Below are positions 24,669-34,688 of a stretch of 64,000 nucleotides of DNA, in pieces. Each line of letters starts with the position of its first letter. Positions within the stretch are counted from its first letter, which is position 1. The notes beneath the pieces were generated by a model that ran no database searches, was not told the origin of the DNA, and saw nothing but the letters and a program-made list of their open reading frames with translations. The translations under genes were made by a program, and so were the position numbers. The stretch comes from Pseudoxanthomonas sp. z9 (lineage in GTDB: Bacteria > Pseudomonadota > Gammaproteobacteria > Xanthomonadales > Xanthomonadaceae): assembly GCF_006542425.1 (NCBI RefSeq), contig NZ_VFID01000016.1:62001-126000 (forward strand), given 5' to 3'.

Positions 24669-26933
24669 ATGGCAGCAGGGGGACGCCGGTTGGAGTCACT
24701 TCGTCGCCGATGGTGGGTGGATGCGGGGCTGGTATCACTGGCCTGCATCCTGCTGCAGAACATCGATGTGGGCTATGACGCCAGATTCTTCGACCAGCCG
24801 TGGCTCGGAGGACGGGGTTCGCTGGCGCATGTGCAGACCGGCCTGTTGTTCGCGGTCGCGCTGATGGGGGGCGACAGGCGGGTACTCGCGACGGCCTTCG
24901 TGGCGAGTTTCCTGGGCTGGTGGTGGCGCGCGCGACTGCAGTCGCCGGAAATTCCCTACATCGTCGGCGTGGCAGCGACGCTGGCGCTGCAGTGGCGCTG
25001 GACCGAACTGTGCGCACGCTGGGCCGGCGGCCCTTTCGGCGGTCGCCGCTGGTTGCACGCCACCGGCATGGGCAAGTACGCACTCGTTGGCCTGCTGGTG
25101 TTTCCCGCCGGCTGGGCGGCGTTGACGGCGGCGCTGTATGCGGCGGCGGGCGAATCGCCTGCCTCCATCGCCAACGTCGCCTTCCAGTTGCTGATTGCCA
25201 AGCACGTCGGCGTGGGCATGCTGACCCTTCCGCTGCTGCTGTTCTGGAGCGACGAACGCTTGTCCCGAGAATCCGGACAGCGCTGGGTCGCCGCCGTGAT
25301 CTGGCTGTGCCTGGGGCTGTTGGCGGGGCTGCTGCTGGAGGATGTGCCGTTCGAGAAAGACGCGGGCGGCGCGGGTTCGCCGGCCTGGATGTTCTGGCTG
25401 TACGACTACCGTGCCCTGGTCGCGGCCCTGCTCAGCATCGCCATGCTGCGTTGGCGGGTCGAGTACTCGATGCCGGCGTTGACCCTCGCGCACCTGGTCA
25501 TGCTGCATGCGCTGACCGGACAGGCGCAGTATGCGGCCGACACCGTGCAGATGGCGCGGTTGGCGCTGCATCTGGTCGAAATCAATTTCATCGCGCTGAT
25601 GCTGGCGATGCTGTTCCTGGTTAACCGCGAACGGCTGGGCCGCTACCGCCACGTGCGTGCCATGGGCCGGCACGACGCCAGCAGCGGGCTGGCGAACGCG
25701 CATGCGCTCCGCGAGCGCTGGCGCAGGCTGTCGCGCCCGCCGCCGGTGGTCGGGTTCCTGCTGCTGGATCAGATCGAACGCGTGCTCGGCAGCTACGGCT
25801 GGCGTGCGCAGACATTGCTGCTGCGCGAGGCCGGCCGGATCATGCGACCGTTGGCCGAGGCCCATCATCTGGGCGGCGGCGAGTTCGTGCTTTTGCCGCG
25901 CGAATCCTCGGGGCCGGAGGAAGATGCCGCGCGCATGGAGGAGATCCTGCGGCGGTTGCAGGGATACGTGTTCCAGTGGCAGGGCGCCCGGCTGCACGTC
26001 AATCCCTATCTCGGCCTGGCGGTGCCGGCGCAACTGGGCTCGCAGGCGCTGGATGACTGCCTGGCCGACGCCTGCGACGCGGCATTGAGCGCGCGCCGGT
26101 CTGGCGAAAAAAGCCCGTTGCGCGCGACCGCGGCTTCGCATGCGGAAAACAATCCGCAGTCACGCCGGGATCGCCTGGCGGTGGCGGCGGAAGCACTGGC
26201 GGCCATCCACGCCGGGCGCATCGCGCTGTATGCGCAACCCATCGTCCGGATTGATGGCGGACCATCGAGCCCCGGCTTCCAGGGAGAAGTACTGTGCCGG
26301 CTACGCACCCTTGACGGACGCCTGCTGCTGCCGGGGGATTTCATGAGCGAACTCGAGGATGGCGGCCACGCGGCGGAACTGGACATCGCGGTCGTCGAGA
26401 GGTTGTTTGGCTGGCTGCGCGCACGTCCGGATCGCGTGTCCGGCATCACCCGCATCGGCGTCAATCTGAGCGGAAAAAGCCTGGCATCGGCGTCATTCCG
26501 GGCCCGATTGTCGACGTTGCTGGAAGACGCGCCGCTGCCCTTGCACGCGCTGTGCTTCGAACTGACCGAGACCGCGGCCATCACCAACCAGGCCTCGGCC
26601 TTGACGCTGTTCCGGGACCTGCGTGCGCGTGGATGCCGGTTGGCGCTGGATGACTTCGGCAGCGGCGTGCAGAATTTCGAGCGGCTCAAGCAGATGCCGG
26701 TGGACAGCCTGAAGATCGACGGACAGTTCGTGCGCAACCTGCAGAGTCAGCGCAGCGACCTGGAGATCGTCCGCGCGGCGGTGGCGGTGGCCAACGCGCA
26801 TGGGCTCACCACGGTCGCCGAGTACGTGGAGAACGCCAGCCTGGCCGAACAGTTGGGAGCCATGGGGGTGCAATGGGGGCAGGGTTACCACTTCGGCCGG
26901 CCGCAACCGATGGAGGAATGGCTGCCTTCCTGA
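24669..26933 (+). CDS. Membrane sensor with degenerate GGDEF and EAL-type domain
   Basis: 754 residues. About nine N-terminal membrane spans (to residue ~320) form a sensory region. A GGDEF-like domain follows with GGGEF at residues 402-406, so the usual acidic third residue is missing and diguanylate cyclase activity is unlikely. The EAL-type domain begins with E540-V-L in place of EAL and keeps DDFGSG, ETAAIT, KIDGQFV and EYVEN, so most metal-binding and catalytic residues are present. It probably degrades or senses c-di-GMP. It is followed by an intact diguanylate cyclase. The ATG at 24669 has no clear ribosome-binding site. Confidence 0.85.
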   Translation: MAAGGRRLESLRRRWWVDAGLVSLACILLQNIDVGYDARFFDQPWLGGRGSLAHVQTGLLFAVALMGGDRRVLATAFVASFLGWWWRARLQSPEIPYIVGVAATLALQWRWTELCARWAGGPFGGRRWLHATGMGKYALVGLLVFPAGWAALTAALYAAAGESPASIANVAFQLLIAKHVGVGMLTLPLLLFWSDERLSRESGQRWVAAVIWLCLGLLAGLLLEDVPFEKDAGGAGSPAWMFWLYDYRALVAALLSIAMLRWRVEYSMPALTLAHLVMLHALTGQAQYAADTVQMARLALHLVEINFIALMLAMLFLVNRERLGRYRHVRAMGRHDASSGLANAHALRERWRRLSRPPPVVGFLLLDQIERVLGSYGWRAQTLLLREAGRIMRPLAEAHHLGGGEFVLLPRESSGPEEDAARMEEILRRLQGYVFQWQGARLHVNPYLGLAVPAQLGSQALDDCLADACDAALSARRSGEKSPLRATAASHAENNPQSRRDRLAVAAEALAAIHAGRIALYAQPIVRIDGGPSSPGFQGEVLCRLRTLDGRLLLPGDFMSELEDGGHAAELDIAVVERLFGWLRARPDRVSGITRIGVNLSGKSLASASFRARLSTLLEDAPLPLHALCFELTETAAITNQASALTLFRDLRARGCRLALDDFGSGVQNFERLKQMPVDSLKIDGQFVRNLQSQRSDLEIVRAAVAVANAHGLTTVAEYVENASLAEQLGAMGVQWGQGYHFGRPQPMEEWLPS

Positions 26934-27066
26934 ACGAAATGGGCGCTTCGGCCCACTTTGCGGCGCTGGTGACGGAACTGGAGGGGAACTTCCCCTCTTG
27001 ACCCGGACATCACGAAGCGCAATTTTTAGTGGCGATGACGGGTGGAGAAAGGACACCGGAGCCGAC

Positions 27067-28482
<1,416 letters not shown>

Positions 28483-28501
28483 CGGGTTCGCAAGCCGGAA
28501 C

Positions 28502-29119
28502 TCAGTCCAGCGGCCGCAGCAACAACAGCAGGCAAAGCGCGCCCATGAACACCGCCATCAGCGCATCCAGCACCCGCCAGGCCATCGGATTGCGGAACGC
28601 CGGCAGCAACAGGCGTGCGCCGTAGCCGAGGGTCGAGAACCACGCCGCGCTGGCGAGGCAGGCACCCACCGCGAACGCGATCCGCGCCGAACCCGCATAG
28701 CGGGTGGACAGGCTGCCCAGCAGCACCATCGTGTCCAGGTAGACATGTGGATTGAGGAAGGTGAAGGCCAGACAGGCCAGCCACACCCGGCGCCCGTCGG
28801 CTTCCCCGCCGGCCGAAGGCGAGAGTGAGCCCATGCCATGCCAGGCACGCCGCGCGGCCAGCCATCCGTAGACGCCCAGGAACGCCGCGCCGCCGTAGCG
28901 AAGCGCTTCCAGCAACGCCGGCCACTGCCGCGCCAGCGCGCCGATGCCGGCCACGCCACAGGCGATCAGCAGGATGTCGCCGAACATGCAGGTCAGCACG
29001 ACCAGGCCGACGTGCCGGCGTTGCAGGCCCTGGCGCAGCACGAAAGCGTTCTGCGCGCCGATGGCCATGATCAGGCCGGCGCCGGCGACGAATCCGGCGG
29101 AGGCGGGGGCAAACAGCAT
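28502..29119 (-). CDS. argO: Arginine/lysine exporter of the LysE family
   Basis: 205 residues from ATG 29119; an upstream in-frame ATG at 29218 would prefix unlikely sequence. Six membrane spans, with the LysE/ArgO signature at the N-terminus (GFVAGAGLIMAIGAQNAFVLRQGL) and the F-LNPHVYLDTMVLLG segment. ArgO exports arginine (and canavanine). It is divergent from an ArgP-like regulator, matching the E. coli argO/argP pair. Confidence 0.85.
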   Translation of the reverse strand: MLFAPASAGFVAGAGLIMAIGAQNAFVLRQGLQRRHVGLVVLTCMFGDILLIACGVAGIGALARQWPALLEALRYGGAAFLGVYGWLAARRAWHGMGSLSPSAGGEADGRRVWLACLAFTFLNPHVYLDTMVLLGSLSTRYAGSARIAFAVGACLASAAWFSTLGYGARLLLPAFRNPMAWRVLDALMAVFMGALCLLLLLRPLD

Positions 29120-29181
29120 GGTGGTGTTCCTTTGGGCGGGAGGGGAGCCTGTCGCGCCCGCTGGATTAAGGCAAACTGTTT

Positions 29182-29202
29182 TTACTTCACGTAATGAAGC
29201 AA
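29182..29202. promoter_or_regulatory. Inverted repeat in the argO/argP divergent region
   Basis: TTACTTCA and TGAAGCAA flank CGTAA, nearly perfect inverted arms with one mismatch. The core TTCAC-GTA-ATGAA fits the T-N11-A rule of LysR-type regulators. It lies 20 bases before the ArgP-like start and about 60 bases before the argO start. A plausible ArgP operator; not proven. Confidence 0.5.
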
Positions 29203-29223
29203 ACCTAATCAAGGCCACCGCCC

Positions 29224-30120
29224 ATGGACCTCATCCATCCCCAATTGGCCGCGTTCGCTGCCGTGCTGGAAGAAGGCAGCTTCGAAGCCGCGGCACGCCG
29301 TCTCTCGGTCACGCCTTCGGCCATCTCGCAGCGGATCAAGGCGCTGGAGGATCGCCTCGGCCAGGTCATCGTCGTGCGCCAGGCGCCATGCCGGCCCACG
29401 CCCGCCGGGGAAAAACTGCTGCGTCGCGTCCGGCCGATGCAGGCGCTGGAAGCCGAGGCGCTGGCGGACTTCCTGCCCGAGACCAGCGCCGCGCCGGCCA
29501 CGCGCTCGATCACCATCGCGGTGAACGACGACTCGCTGGAAACCTGGTTCATCGCCGCCCTGGCACGCCTGCACCAGCGCCACGGCTACCTGTTCGATGT
29601 GCGCGTGGACGATCAGGATCACACCCTGGAACTGCTGCGCGACGGCACCGTACTGGGCGCCGTCACCGCCGAGGCACGCGCGCTGCAGGGCTGCAACGTG
29701 CATCCGCTGGGCACCATGCGCTACTGCGCGATCGCCTCGCCAGACTTTGCCGCGCGGCATTTCCCGTCGGGCGTGGACGCCGCCTCGCTCGCGCGGGCGC
29801 CGATGGTGGTCTACAACCGCAAGGACGAGCTGCAGGCGCGCTTCGTCCGCCGCATCACCCGCGCGCGCATCGCCCCGCCCACGCATTACCTTCCCACGTC
29901 CACAGGTTTCGTGGACGCCGCCGCGCTCGGCCTGGGCTGGTGCCTGGCGCCGGAATCCATGGCCGCGCCCGTATTGAAGGCGAAGGCGATCGTCAACATC
30001 GACCCGTCGCGCTGGATCGACGTGCCGCTGTACTGGCAGCACGCGGCGGTGCGATCCACCACGCTCAGGCAGATCAGCGATGCCCTGCGCGAAGTGGCGG
30101 CGGAAACGCTGCGCGGCTGA
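29224..30120 (+). CDS. argP: LysR-family regulator of argO (ArgP/LysG type)
   Basis: 298 residues. N-terminal HTH: MDLIHPQLAAFAAVLEEGSFEAAARRLSVTPSAISQRIKALEDRLGQVIVVR, a pattern close to ArgP, which opens with a PDYRTLQAL-type segment. The effector domain follows. ArgP senses arginine and lysine and activates argO. The divergent position over the exporter gene supports the name. A palindrome in the intervening region is the probable site. Confidence 0.85.
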   Translation: MDLIHPQLAAFAAVLEEGSFEAAARRLSVTPSAISQRIKALEDRLGQVIVVRQAPCRPTPAGEKLLRRVRPMQALEAEALADFLPETSAAPATRSITIAVNDDSLETWFIAALARLHQRHGYLFDVRVDDQDHTLELLRDGTVLGAVTAEARALQGCNVHPLGTMRYCAIASPDFAARHFPSGVDAASLARAPMVVYNRKDELQARFVRRITRARIAPPTHYLPTSTGFVDAAALGLGWCLAPESMAAPVLKAKAIVNIDPSRWIDVPLYWQHAAVRSTTLRQISDALREVAAETLRG

Positions 30121-30225
30121 CGAAGCAGAACGAAGGCGTAATCAGAGGGTCGCTATACTGCGTGCCCGATGAACCAGGCGCATGGACATCCACCATCGCT
30201 CACCTCTCCCGAAGGAACCCGCGAC

Positions 30226-30846
30226 ATGCTGAAGATCTGGGGACGCATCAATTCCTCCAACGTCCGCAAGGTGCTGTGGACGGCGCAGGAACTGGGCCTG
30301 GCCTACGAATCGATCAACGCCGGTGGTGCGTTCGGCGTGGTGGACAGCGCGGAATACCGCCAGAAGAATCCGAATGGCCGGGTGCCCATGATCGAAGATG
30401 GCGATTTCGTCCTTTGGGAATCCAACGCTATCGTCCGCTATCTGATGGCGCGGTACGGCACCGCGGATCTGTATGCGACGGATCCGATGGCGCGGGCAGT
30501 CGCGGACAAATGGATGGATTGGACCACCTCCACCTTCGCCGGACCGTTCCGCACGGTGTTCTGGGGTGTGTTGCGCACCCCGCCCGAGCGACAGGACTGG
30601 AATGCCATCCATGCCGCCATCCACGAAATCGACGAACTGCTGAGGATCCCCGAACAGGCGCTGGCCGGACAGCCCTACCTTTCCGGCGAGCGTTTCGGCA
30701 TGGGCGACATCCCGCTGGGCAGCTTCATCTATGCATGGTTCGAGATGCCGATCGAGCGCGCGGCGACGCCGCATCTGTCCGCCTGGTATGAGCTTCTGAA
30801 AGCACGGCCTGCGTATCGGATGGCGGTGATGACCGCGTTGACCTGA
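30226..30846 (+). CDS. Glutathione S-transferase family protein
   Basis: 206 residues from ATG 30226, preceded by GAAGGA. The thioredoxin-fold N-terminus is MLKIWGRINSSNVRKVLWTAQELGL, with PNGRVPMIEDGDFVLWESNAIVRYLM, the typical Val-Pro and Glu-Ser glutathione-site motifs. The C-terminal helical domain ends at RPAYRMAVMTALT. An earlier start at 30169 is possible. Substrate unknown; cytoplasmic. Confidence 0.88.
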   Translation: MLKIWGRINSSNVRKVLWTAQELGLAYESINAGGAFGVVDSAEYRQKNPNGRVPMIEDGDFVLWESNAIVRYLMARYGTADLYATDPMARAVADKWMDWTTSTFAGPFRTVFWGVLRTPPERQDWNAIHAAIHEIDELLRIPEQALAGQPYLSGERFGMGDIPLGSFIYAWFEMPIERAATPHLSAWYELLKARPAYRMAVMTALT

Positions 30847-30919
30847 CGCGCCAACGGAGCGGGTGAGGGAACCGGCATCCCACCGACGGTGTGGGGCGGA
30901 TTCGTCCACGAATTACCCG

Positions 30920-32125
30920 TCACGACCAGCGGCGAGGATGCCGACGCCCGTTGATCCAGCCGCCCAACCGGGTGGTGCGGACGAACAGCCCGTAGCTGCC
31001 CAGCAGCAACGCCAGCGCGATCAGCAGGACGGCGACGAACTTCAGGCCGGCGGGGCCTGGCACGCGCACGATCAGCACCTGCAGGGCCATCACCACCGGG
31101 ATGTGTGCAAGGTAGATCCAGTAGGACGCGTCGGCCAGATAGCGGCGGAAGGGATGTGCCTGCGCGAATGCCCGCAGCGCCGCGCCGGTGAGGCCGAAGG
31201 TCCAGCTCCACGCGCCCAGCGCGTAGAGCGCCGCGTATAGCCAGGTGCGCGGTTCCTGCGCGGCGGGGACCAGCACCACCTGGCCTCCCAGTAGTGCCAG
31301 GCAGGTCAGCGTGCATGCCGCCGCGATGACGAGCTGAGTTCGCCAAAGCCGCGCCAGTCCGGGCAGCAGATCGTGCCCGCGATGCAGCCACCAGCCGAAC
31401 AGGAATGCGCTGCCGAAAGCGACGCACGCGGCCAGCGGGGGATACAGCGATTGATCCGGAGTGGGAATGCCGAAGAACGCGTACCACTTCGCCGTGGTCG
31501 CCAATGCGATCGCCAGCGGCAGGGCCAGCAACGCCGGTCCGGCGCGGGATGCCAGCACGCGGGTGACCGCGTCGCCCCATCGCAGCAGGACCGGCGAGAA
31601 CGGCAGGCGGCCGATGACGGCGCGCAGCGCCAGCAGCACCGCGTAGCAGAGCGTCAGCACATACAGGAACCACAAGTGGGTCAGCGGAAACGTCTCCGGC
31701 GTGAGCGGTGGCGGCGGTGGCGACGGCGGCAGGGTGCCGCCGTTGTCCAGCATCGCGCCCAGCGCCAGCGCCGACACGATGCCGGTCATCACCAGCGGCC
31801 AGCCGGCCAGCAGGACCAGGGTGACGCGCCTGCCGCGATCGCGGATGAAACCGCCGGTTCCCAATCGTTCGCAAGCCAGCCGGCCGAAAAAGCCGGCCAG
31901 CAGGAAGAACAGCACCATCCGGAACATGTGCGGAATGTAGAAGCCAAGGCCGATCCAGGCGGAAGGATCCGGATCGTGGGCGATCCAGAACGCCTTCGCG
32001 CCCGGCATGAAAGCCATGCTGGCGTGGACCACCAGGCCCAGCAGCAGCGCGAGTCCGCGCAGTGCGTCCAGGCCATGCAGGCGCTCGCCGTCGGCGGGGG
32101 AAGCGGGAAGTGAAGAGGAAGGCAT
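30920..32125 (-). CDS. Acyltransferase-3 family membrane protein (OpgC-like)
   Basis: 401 residues with about ten membrane spans. It starts with the family hallmark GLDALRGLALLLGLVVHASMAF (RG and His). The segment YWIYLAHIPVVM is the second conserved motif near the C-terminus. These enzymes acylate periplasmic or surface polysaccharides such as succinylation of periplasmic glucans by OpgC. The acceptor is not revealed by neighbours. Clean ATG at 32125. Confidence 0.85.
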   Translation of the reverse strand: MPSSSLPASPADGERLHGLDALRGLALLLGLVVHASMAFMPGAKAFWIAHDPDPSAWIGLGFYIPHMFRMVLFFLLAGFFGRLACERLGTGGFIRDRGRRVTLVLLAGWPLVMTGIVSALALGAMLDNGGTLPPSPPPPPLTPETFPLTHLWFLYVLTLCYAVLLALRAVIGRLPFSPVLLRWGDAVTRVLASRAGPALLALPLAIALATTAKWYAFFGIPTPDQSLYPPLAACVAFGSAFLFGWWLHRGHDLLPGLARLWRTQLVIAAACTLTCLALLGGQVVLVPAAQEPRTWLYAALYALGAWSWTFGLTGAALRAFAQAHPFRRYLADASYWIYLAHIPVVMALQVLIVRVPGPAGLKFVAVLLIALALLLGSYGLFVRTTRLGGWINGRRHPRRWS

Positions 32126-32499
32126 GGCAGGGTTCCTTTATCGGGACATGCGCGTCCCCGGCCCGCCGTGGGACGGCAGGAACGCGCGTGGAAACAGGGG
32201 ATGACGCGGCGCGTGGCCGCTGGGCGGATCAGCGGTCCGGCGGGTGGAGGGCGGATGGCATGGAGGCGACTCCGGGCAAAGGTACGACCGTGATTCGCGC
32301 CGGGACGGGAAATATCACGGCGCTCCGATATTCAATCCGAACCTGTCCGAGGAGGGCGTTCCGATATCGGTGGCCTCCCGCCGAAGCGCCTTCTTCCGTG
32401 CCGCTGCGGAAGAGCCGCATGCGGCACGGACCGGCCCGTGGAAATGACGGGATGGATGGTATGTTTCCTCATCGGCCCGCGCGAAGAACAGGAGCAACC
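32126..32499. other. Divergent intergenic region
   Basis: 374 bases between the acyltransferase start and the small membrane protein. It holds a perfect 10-base palindrome CCGATATCGG at 32361-32370, with a partial copy CCGATATT about 25 bases upstream. No other structure or coding signal is seen. Confidence 0.45.
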
Positions 32500-32889
32500 A
32501 TGAGGAATGCATTGCTTGGCGTGGCAATCGGAATCGCATCCGCGTTCGTGACCTGCCAGGTTTCCATCCATGCGCTGGCCCGCACCGCCGCGATCGCCAT
32601 GCCGCGAGGATTTCCCGTGGAGCTATGGGATGTTTTCGTGCTGTTTGGACCCGGCGCGTGGTTGGTTGCCCTGGTAATCCATGGAGTCGCGCTTCGGCTG
32701 GCGTCCGTGCACATCCTCGCGGCCTTGCTGGCGTTCGTCGCGACCTGTGTCGTCGCGCTGGCGGCCATCGGCAGTCTGCCGGTCGGCGGCAAGACCCTGC
32801 TGGCTTGGACGCTGGGCGCGGGCCTGGCCTCATGGTGGGTGGCTCGCGGCAATCGGCATCGGCGAGACCTGGCTGGCCTGACGTCGTGA
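32500..32889 (+). CDS. Small membrane protein of unknown function
   Basis: 129 residues from ATG 32500, preceded by GGAGC. Four membrane spans: MRNALLGVAIGIASAFVTCQV, WDVFVLFGPGAWLVALVIHGVAL, VHILAALLAFVATCVVALAAI and LLAWTLGAGLASWWVA. No family recognised. Its stop overlaps the GTG start of the nucleotidyltransferase gene, so the two are translated together. Confidence 0.7.
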   Translation: MRNALLGVAIGIASAFVTCQVSIHALARTAAIAMPRGFPVELWDVFVLFGPGAWLVALVIHGVALRLASVHILAALLAFVATCVVALAAIGSLPVGGKTLLAWTLGAGLASWWVARGNRHRRDLAGLTS

Positions 32890-33668
32890 ATTCTCTGCAG
32901 ACAATCCATGCCATCAACGTGCCCACCCAGGCCCGCGACGCCATCGATGCGTTGCAGGAAGGATTGGGGGACAACCTGCTGGCCATCTATCTTTACGGCT
33001 CCTTTGTCGAAGGCGGCTTGCGCGCCCAGAGCGATATCGATCTGCTCGCGATCCTGCGGCGGCCATTGGCCGATGCCGAACGCGGCCCGTTGATGCGGGA
33101 TCTGCTGGTCATTTCCGTGTACCCGGCGAGGGGTGGATTGCGTCCGCTGGAAGTGACCTTCCTGGTTCTTGACGATATCCAGCCGTGGCGCGCTCCGGCC
33201 CGGCGCGAATTGCAGTTCGGCGAATGGCTGCGGACCGCGCTGGAAGCAGGCGAGGTTCCCGCAGCCGAGCCAGATCCCGATATTGCTCTACTGCTGGATC
33301 AGGCGCGCGCCAAGGGCATCGCCTTGCACGGACCGCCGGCGGCAGATCTGCTGCCGGCGATTCCACACGCGGACATCCGCGACGCCATCCTCGCGATGAT
33401 GCCGGAGGTGGCGCGCAACTGGCGCGGCGAAGAGAAGCACGCGCTGCTCACCCTCGCGCGCATGTGGGTGACGTTGCGGACGGGCGGGATTGTCGCCAAG
33501 GACGTCGCGGCGGAACATGTCCTTGCGCATCTGCCTGGTGAACATCATCCGGTCCTGCAGCATGCGGTGGCGGTGTATCGCGGTGAGTCGGAGGACGATT
33601 GGATCGGGTGGGAGGACCAGGTCGAAGCCTGCGGCAATTGGCTGGAGACGAACGCCATCCTGGTATGA
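32886..33668 (+). CDS. AadA-type aminoglycoside nucleotidyltransferase homologue
   Basis: 260 residues, GTG start at 32886 overlapping the upstream stop. AadA enzymes are usually about 260 residues. The nucleotidyltransferase motif GS-x10-DxD is present (YGSFVEGGLRAQSDIDLLAIL). The middle and C-terminal helices (LTLARMWVTLRTGGIVAKDVAAEHVLAHLP) also match ANT(3'')/(9). It would adenylate streptomycin/spectinomycin if active, but chromosomal homologues may act on other substrates. Confidence 0.8.
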   Translation: MNSLQTIHAINVPTQARDAIDALQEGLGDNLLAIYLYGSFVEGGLRAQSDIDLLAILRRPLADAERGPLMRDLLVISVYPARGGLRPLEVTFLVLDDIQPWRAPARRELQFGEWLRTALEAGEVPAAEPDPDIALLLDQARAKGIALHGPPAADLLPAIPHADIRDAILAMMPEVARNWRGEEKHALLTLARMWVTLRTGGIVAKDVAAEHVLAHLPGEHHPVLQHAVAVYRGESEDDWIGWEDQVEACGNWLETNAILV

Positions 33669-33669
33669 G

Positions 33670-33789
33670 GTAGCGCCGAGCTTGCTCGGTGTTTGTGGCT
33701 TGGGTGGTGGCCGAGCCAGCTCCGCTTCACGGCATCGTGTGCCCCCATCCGCCCTTCGGGCACCTTCCCCCGCAAGCGGGGGAAGGGAG
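33670..33789. repeat. Composite REP-type repeat, copy A
   Basis: Begins with TAGCGCCGAGC-TT-GCTCGGTG, runs through a variable spacer, then shares about 60 identical bases (GGCATCG-x-GTGCCCCCATCC... CTTCCCCCGCAAGCGGGGGAAG) with copy B at 34502-34620. It lies directly after the nucleotidyltransferase gene stop. Confidence 0.75.
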
Positions 33790-34118
33790 CGCGTGACGTT
33801 CGCCAGGGGGAGCGAAGCAAACTCCGCTCTACGTGCTTGATCTTCGTTGTGTGTCGTCGCAACATCGCAGTGCTGCCGTCAATCCGGCAGACGGGTTTAG
33901 CAGCCCGCAACCACAAGGCGCACCAGCGCCCATCTCCGATGACTGGCGCTTTTCTTGTGCCCGAATATCGGTGCATGGGCATGCCCGTTTCATGGCGGGC
34001 GGTGCGCGGAGGCCGCAAGGTCTGCCGGTTCTTGTGGACCGGTCTGCTAACCGCGCACCGTCCGTCGCCTTCGTTTAGCAGCGAGCGGCGGATTCCTCAC
34101 TCCACAAGGAATCCAGAC
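33790..34118. other. Leader region upstream of the SymE-like toxin
   Basis: About 330 bases with no convincing gene. It is palindrome-rich: GCATGGGCATGC near 33972, GGTTTAGCAG (33894) opposite GTCTGCTAACC (34043), and repeated TTTAGCAG. In E. coli, symE is regulated by the antisense RNA SymR that overlaps its start. This stretch could hold a structured leader and the antisense promoter. No promoter consensus stands out. A short frame starting at 33833 is of low coding quality. Confidence 0.4.
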
Positions 34119-34505
34119 ATGATGTCTCCCCAAAAGAAGAACACACGGACCAGCAAGGTTGCAGTGTCCGTGTCGAACGCTCCCGAGTCCGCCGCCAAAC
34201 GTCGCGTTGGCCGGTCAAAGCCGTCAGAACCGGCGAGGGCGCCAATCATCGCCGAAGTAAATACTGCATCGGAAACACCAACGCCACGTCCGCGATTTCG
34301 CATTCCCCGGCGCTGCACGGTGGGTTACCAGTACTACGACGAGCGTCGTGGCGAACAGGTGGTGGGACGTGCTGTACCGATGCTGCGGCTGTCAGGACGA
34401 TGGCTGGAGCAATGCGGATTCGCGGTGGGGGATGAATTGCAGGTCACTGTGGGTGAGGGCGTATTGGTTTTCAGCCGGCGGAAGGAGGATGGTGGGGCGG
34501 TGTAG
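34119..34505 (+). CDS. symE: SymE-family toxin (type I addiction module type)
   Basis: 128 residues. The C-terminal part matches SymE: RCTVGYQYYDERRGEQVVGRAVPMLRLSGRWLEQCGFAVGDELQVTVGEGVLVFS. A Ser/Lys/Pro-rich N-terminus precedes it (E. coli SymE is 113 residues). AAGGA lies 8 bases before the ATG at 34119. SymE has an AbrB-like fold and condenses nucleoids or blocks translation. The stop codon TAG is the first triplet of repeat copy B, and a related copy lies upstream. Confidence 0.8.
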   Translation: MMSPQKKNTRTSKVAVSVSNAPESAAKRRVGRSKPSEPARAPIIAEVNTASETPTPRPRFRIPRRCTVGYQYYDERRGEQVVGRAVPMLRLSGRWLEQCGFAVGDELQVTVGEGVLVFSRRKEDGGAV

Positions 34506-34620
34506 CGCCGAGCTTGCTCGGCGTTTGATGGTCTTGGGGAGTGGAGCAAGCGCCGCCCGACGGCATCGCGTGCCCCCATCCGCCCTTCGGGCACCTTCCC
34601 CCGCAAGCGGGGGAAGGGAG
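34502..34620. repeat. Composite REP-type repeat, copy B
   Basis: Same build as copy A: CGCCGAGC-TT-GCTCGGCG, variable spacer, then the shared stretch ending in CTTCCCCCGCAAGCGGGGGAAG. It overlaps the symE stop codon. Direct orientation relative to copy A, so the two bracket the symE locus. Confidence 0.75.
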
Positions 34621-34688
34621 TTCTGGGAGTGCTTGGCGGAGCGGGTTACAGCCGCGATGATGGCGGCTGGAAATGAAGTGAAGCCTTG

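Noticed and set aside
33833-34078. Small protein-coding gene in the symE leader
   Set aside because: No ribosome-binding site or family, and the sequence is palindrome-rich as in a structured leader.
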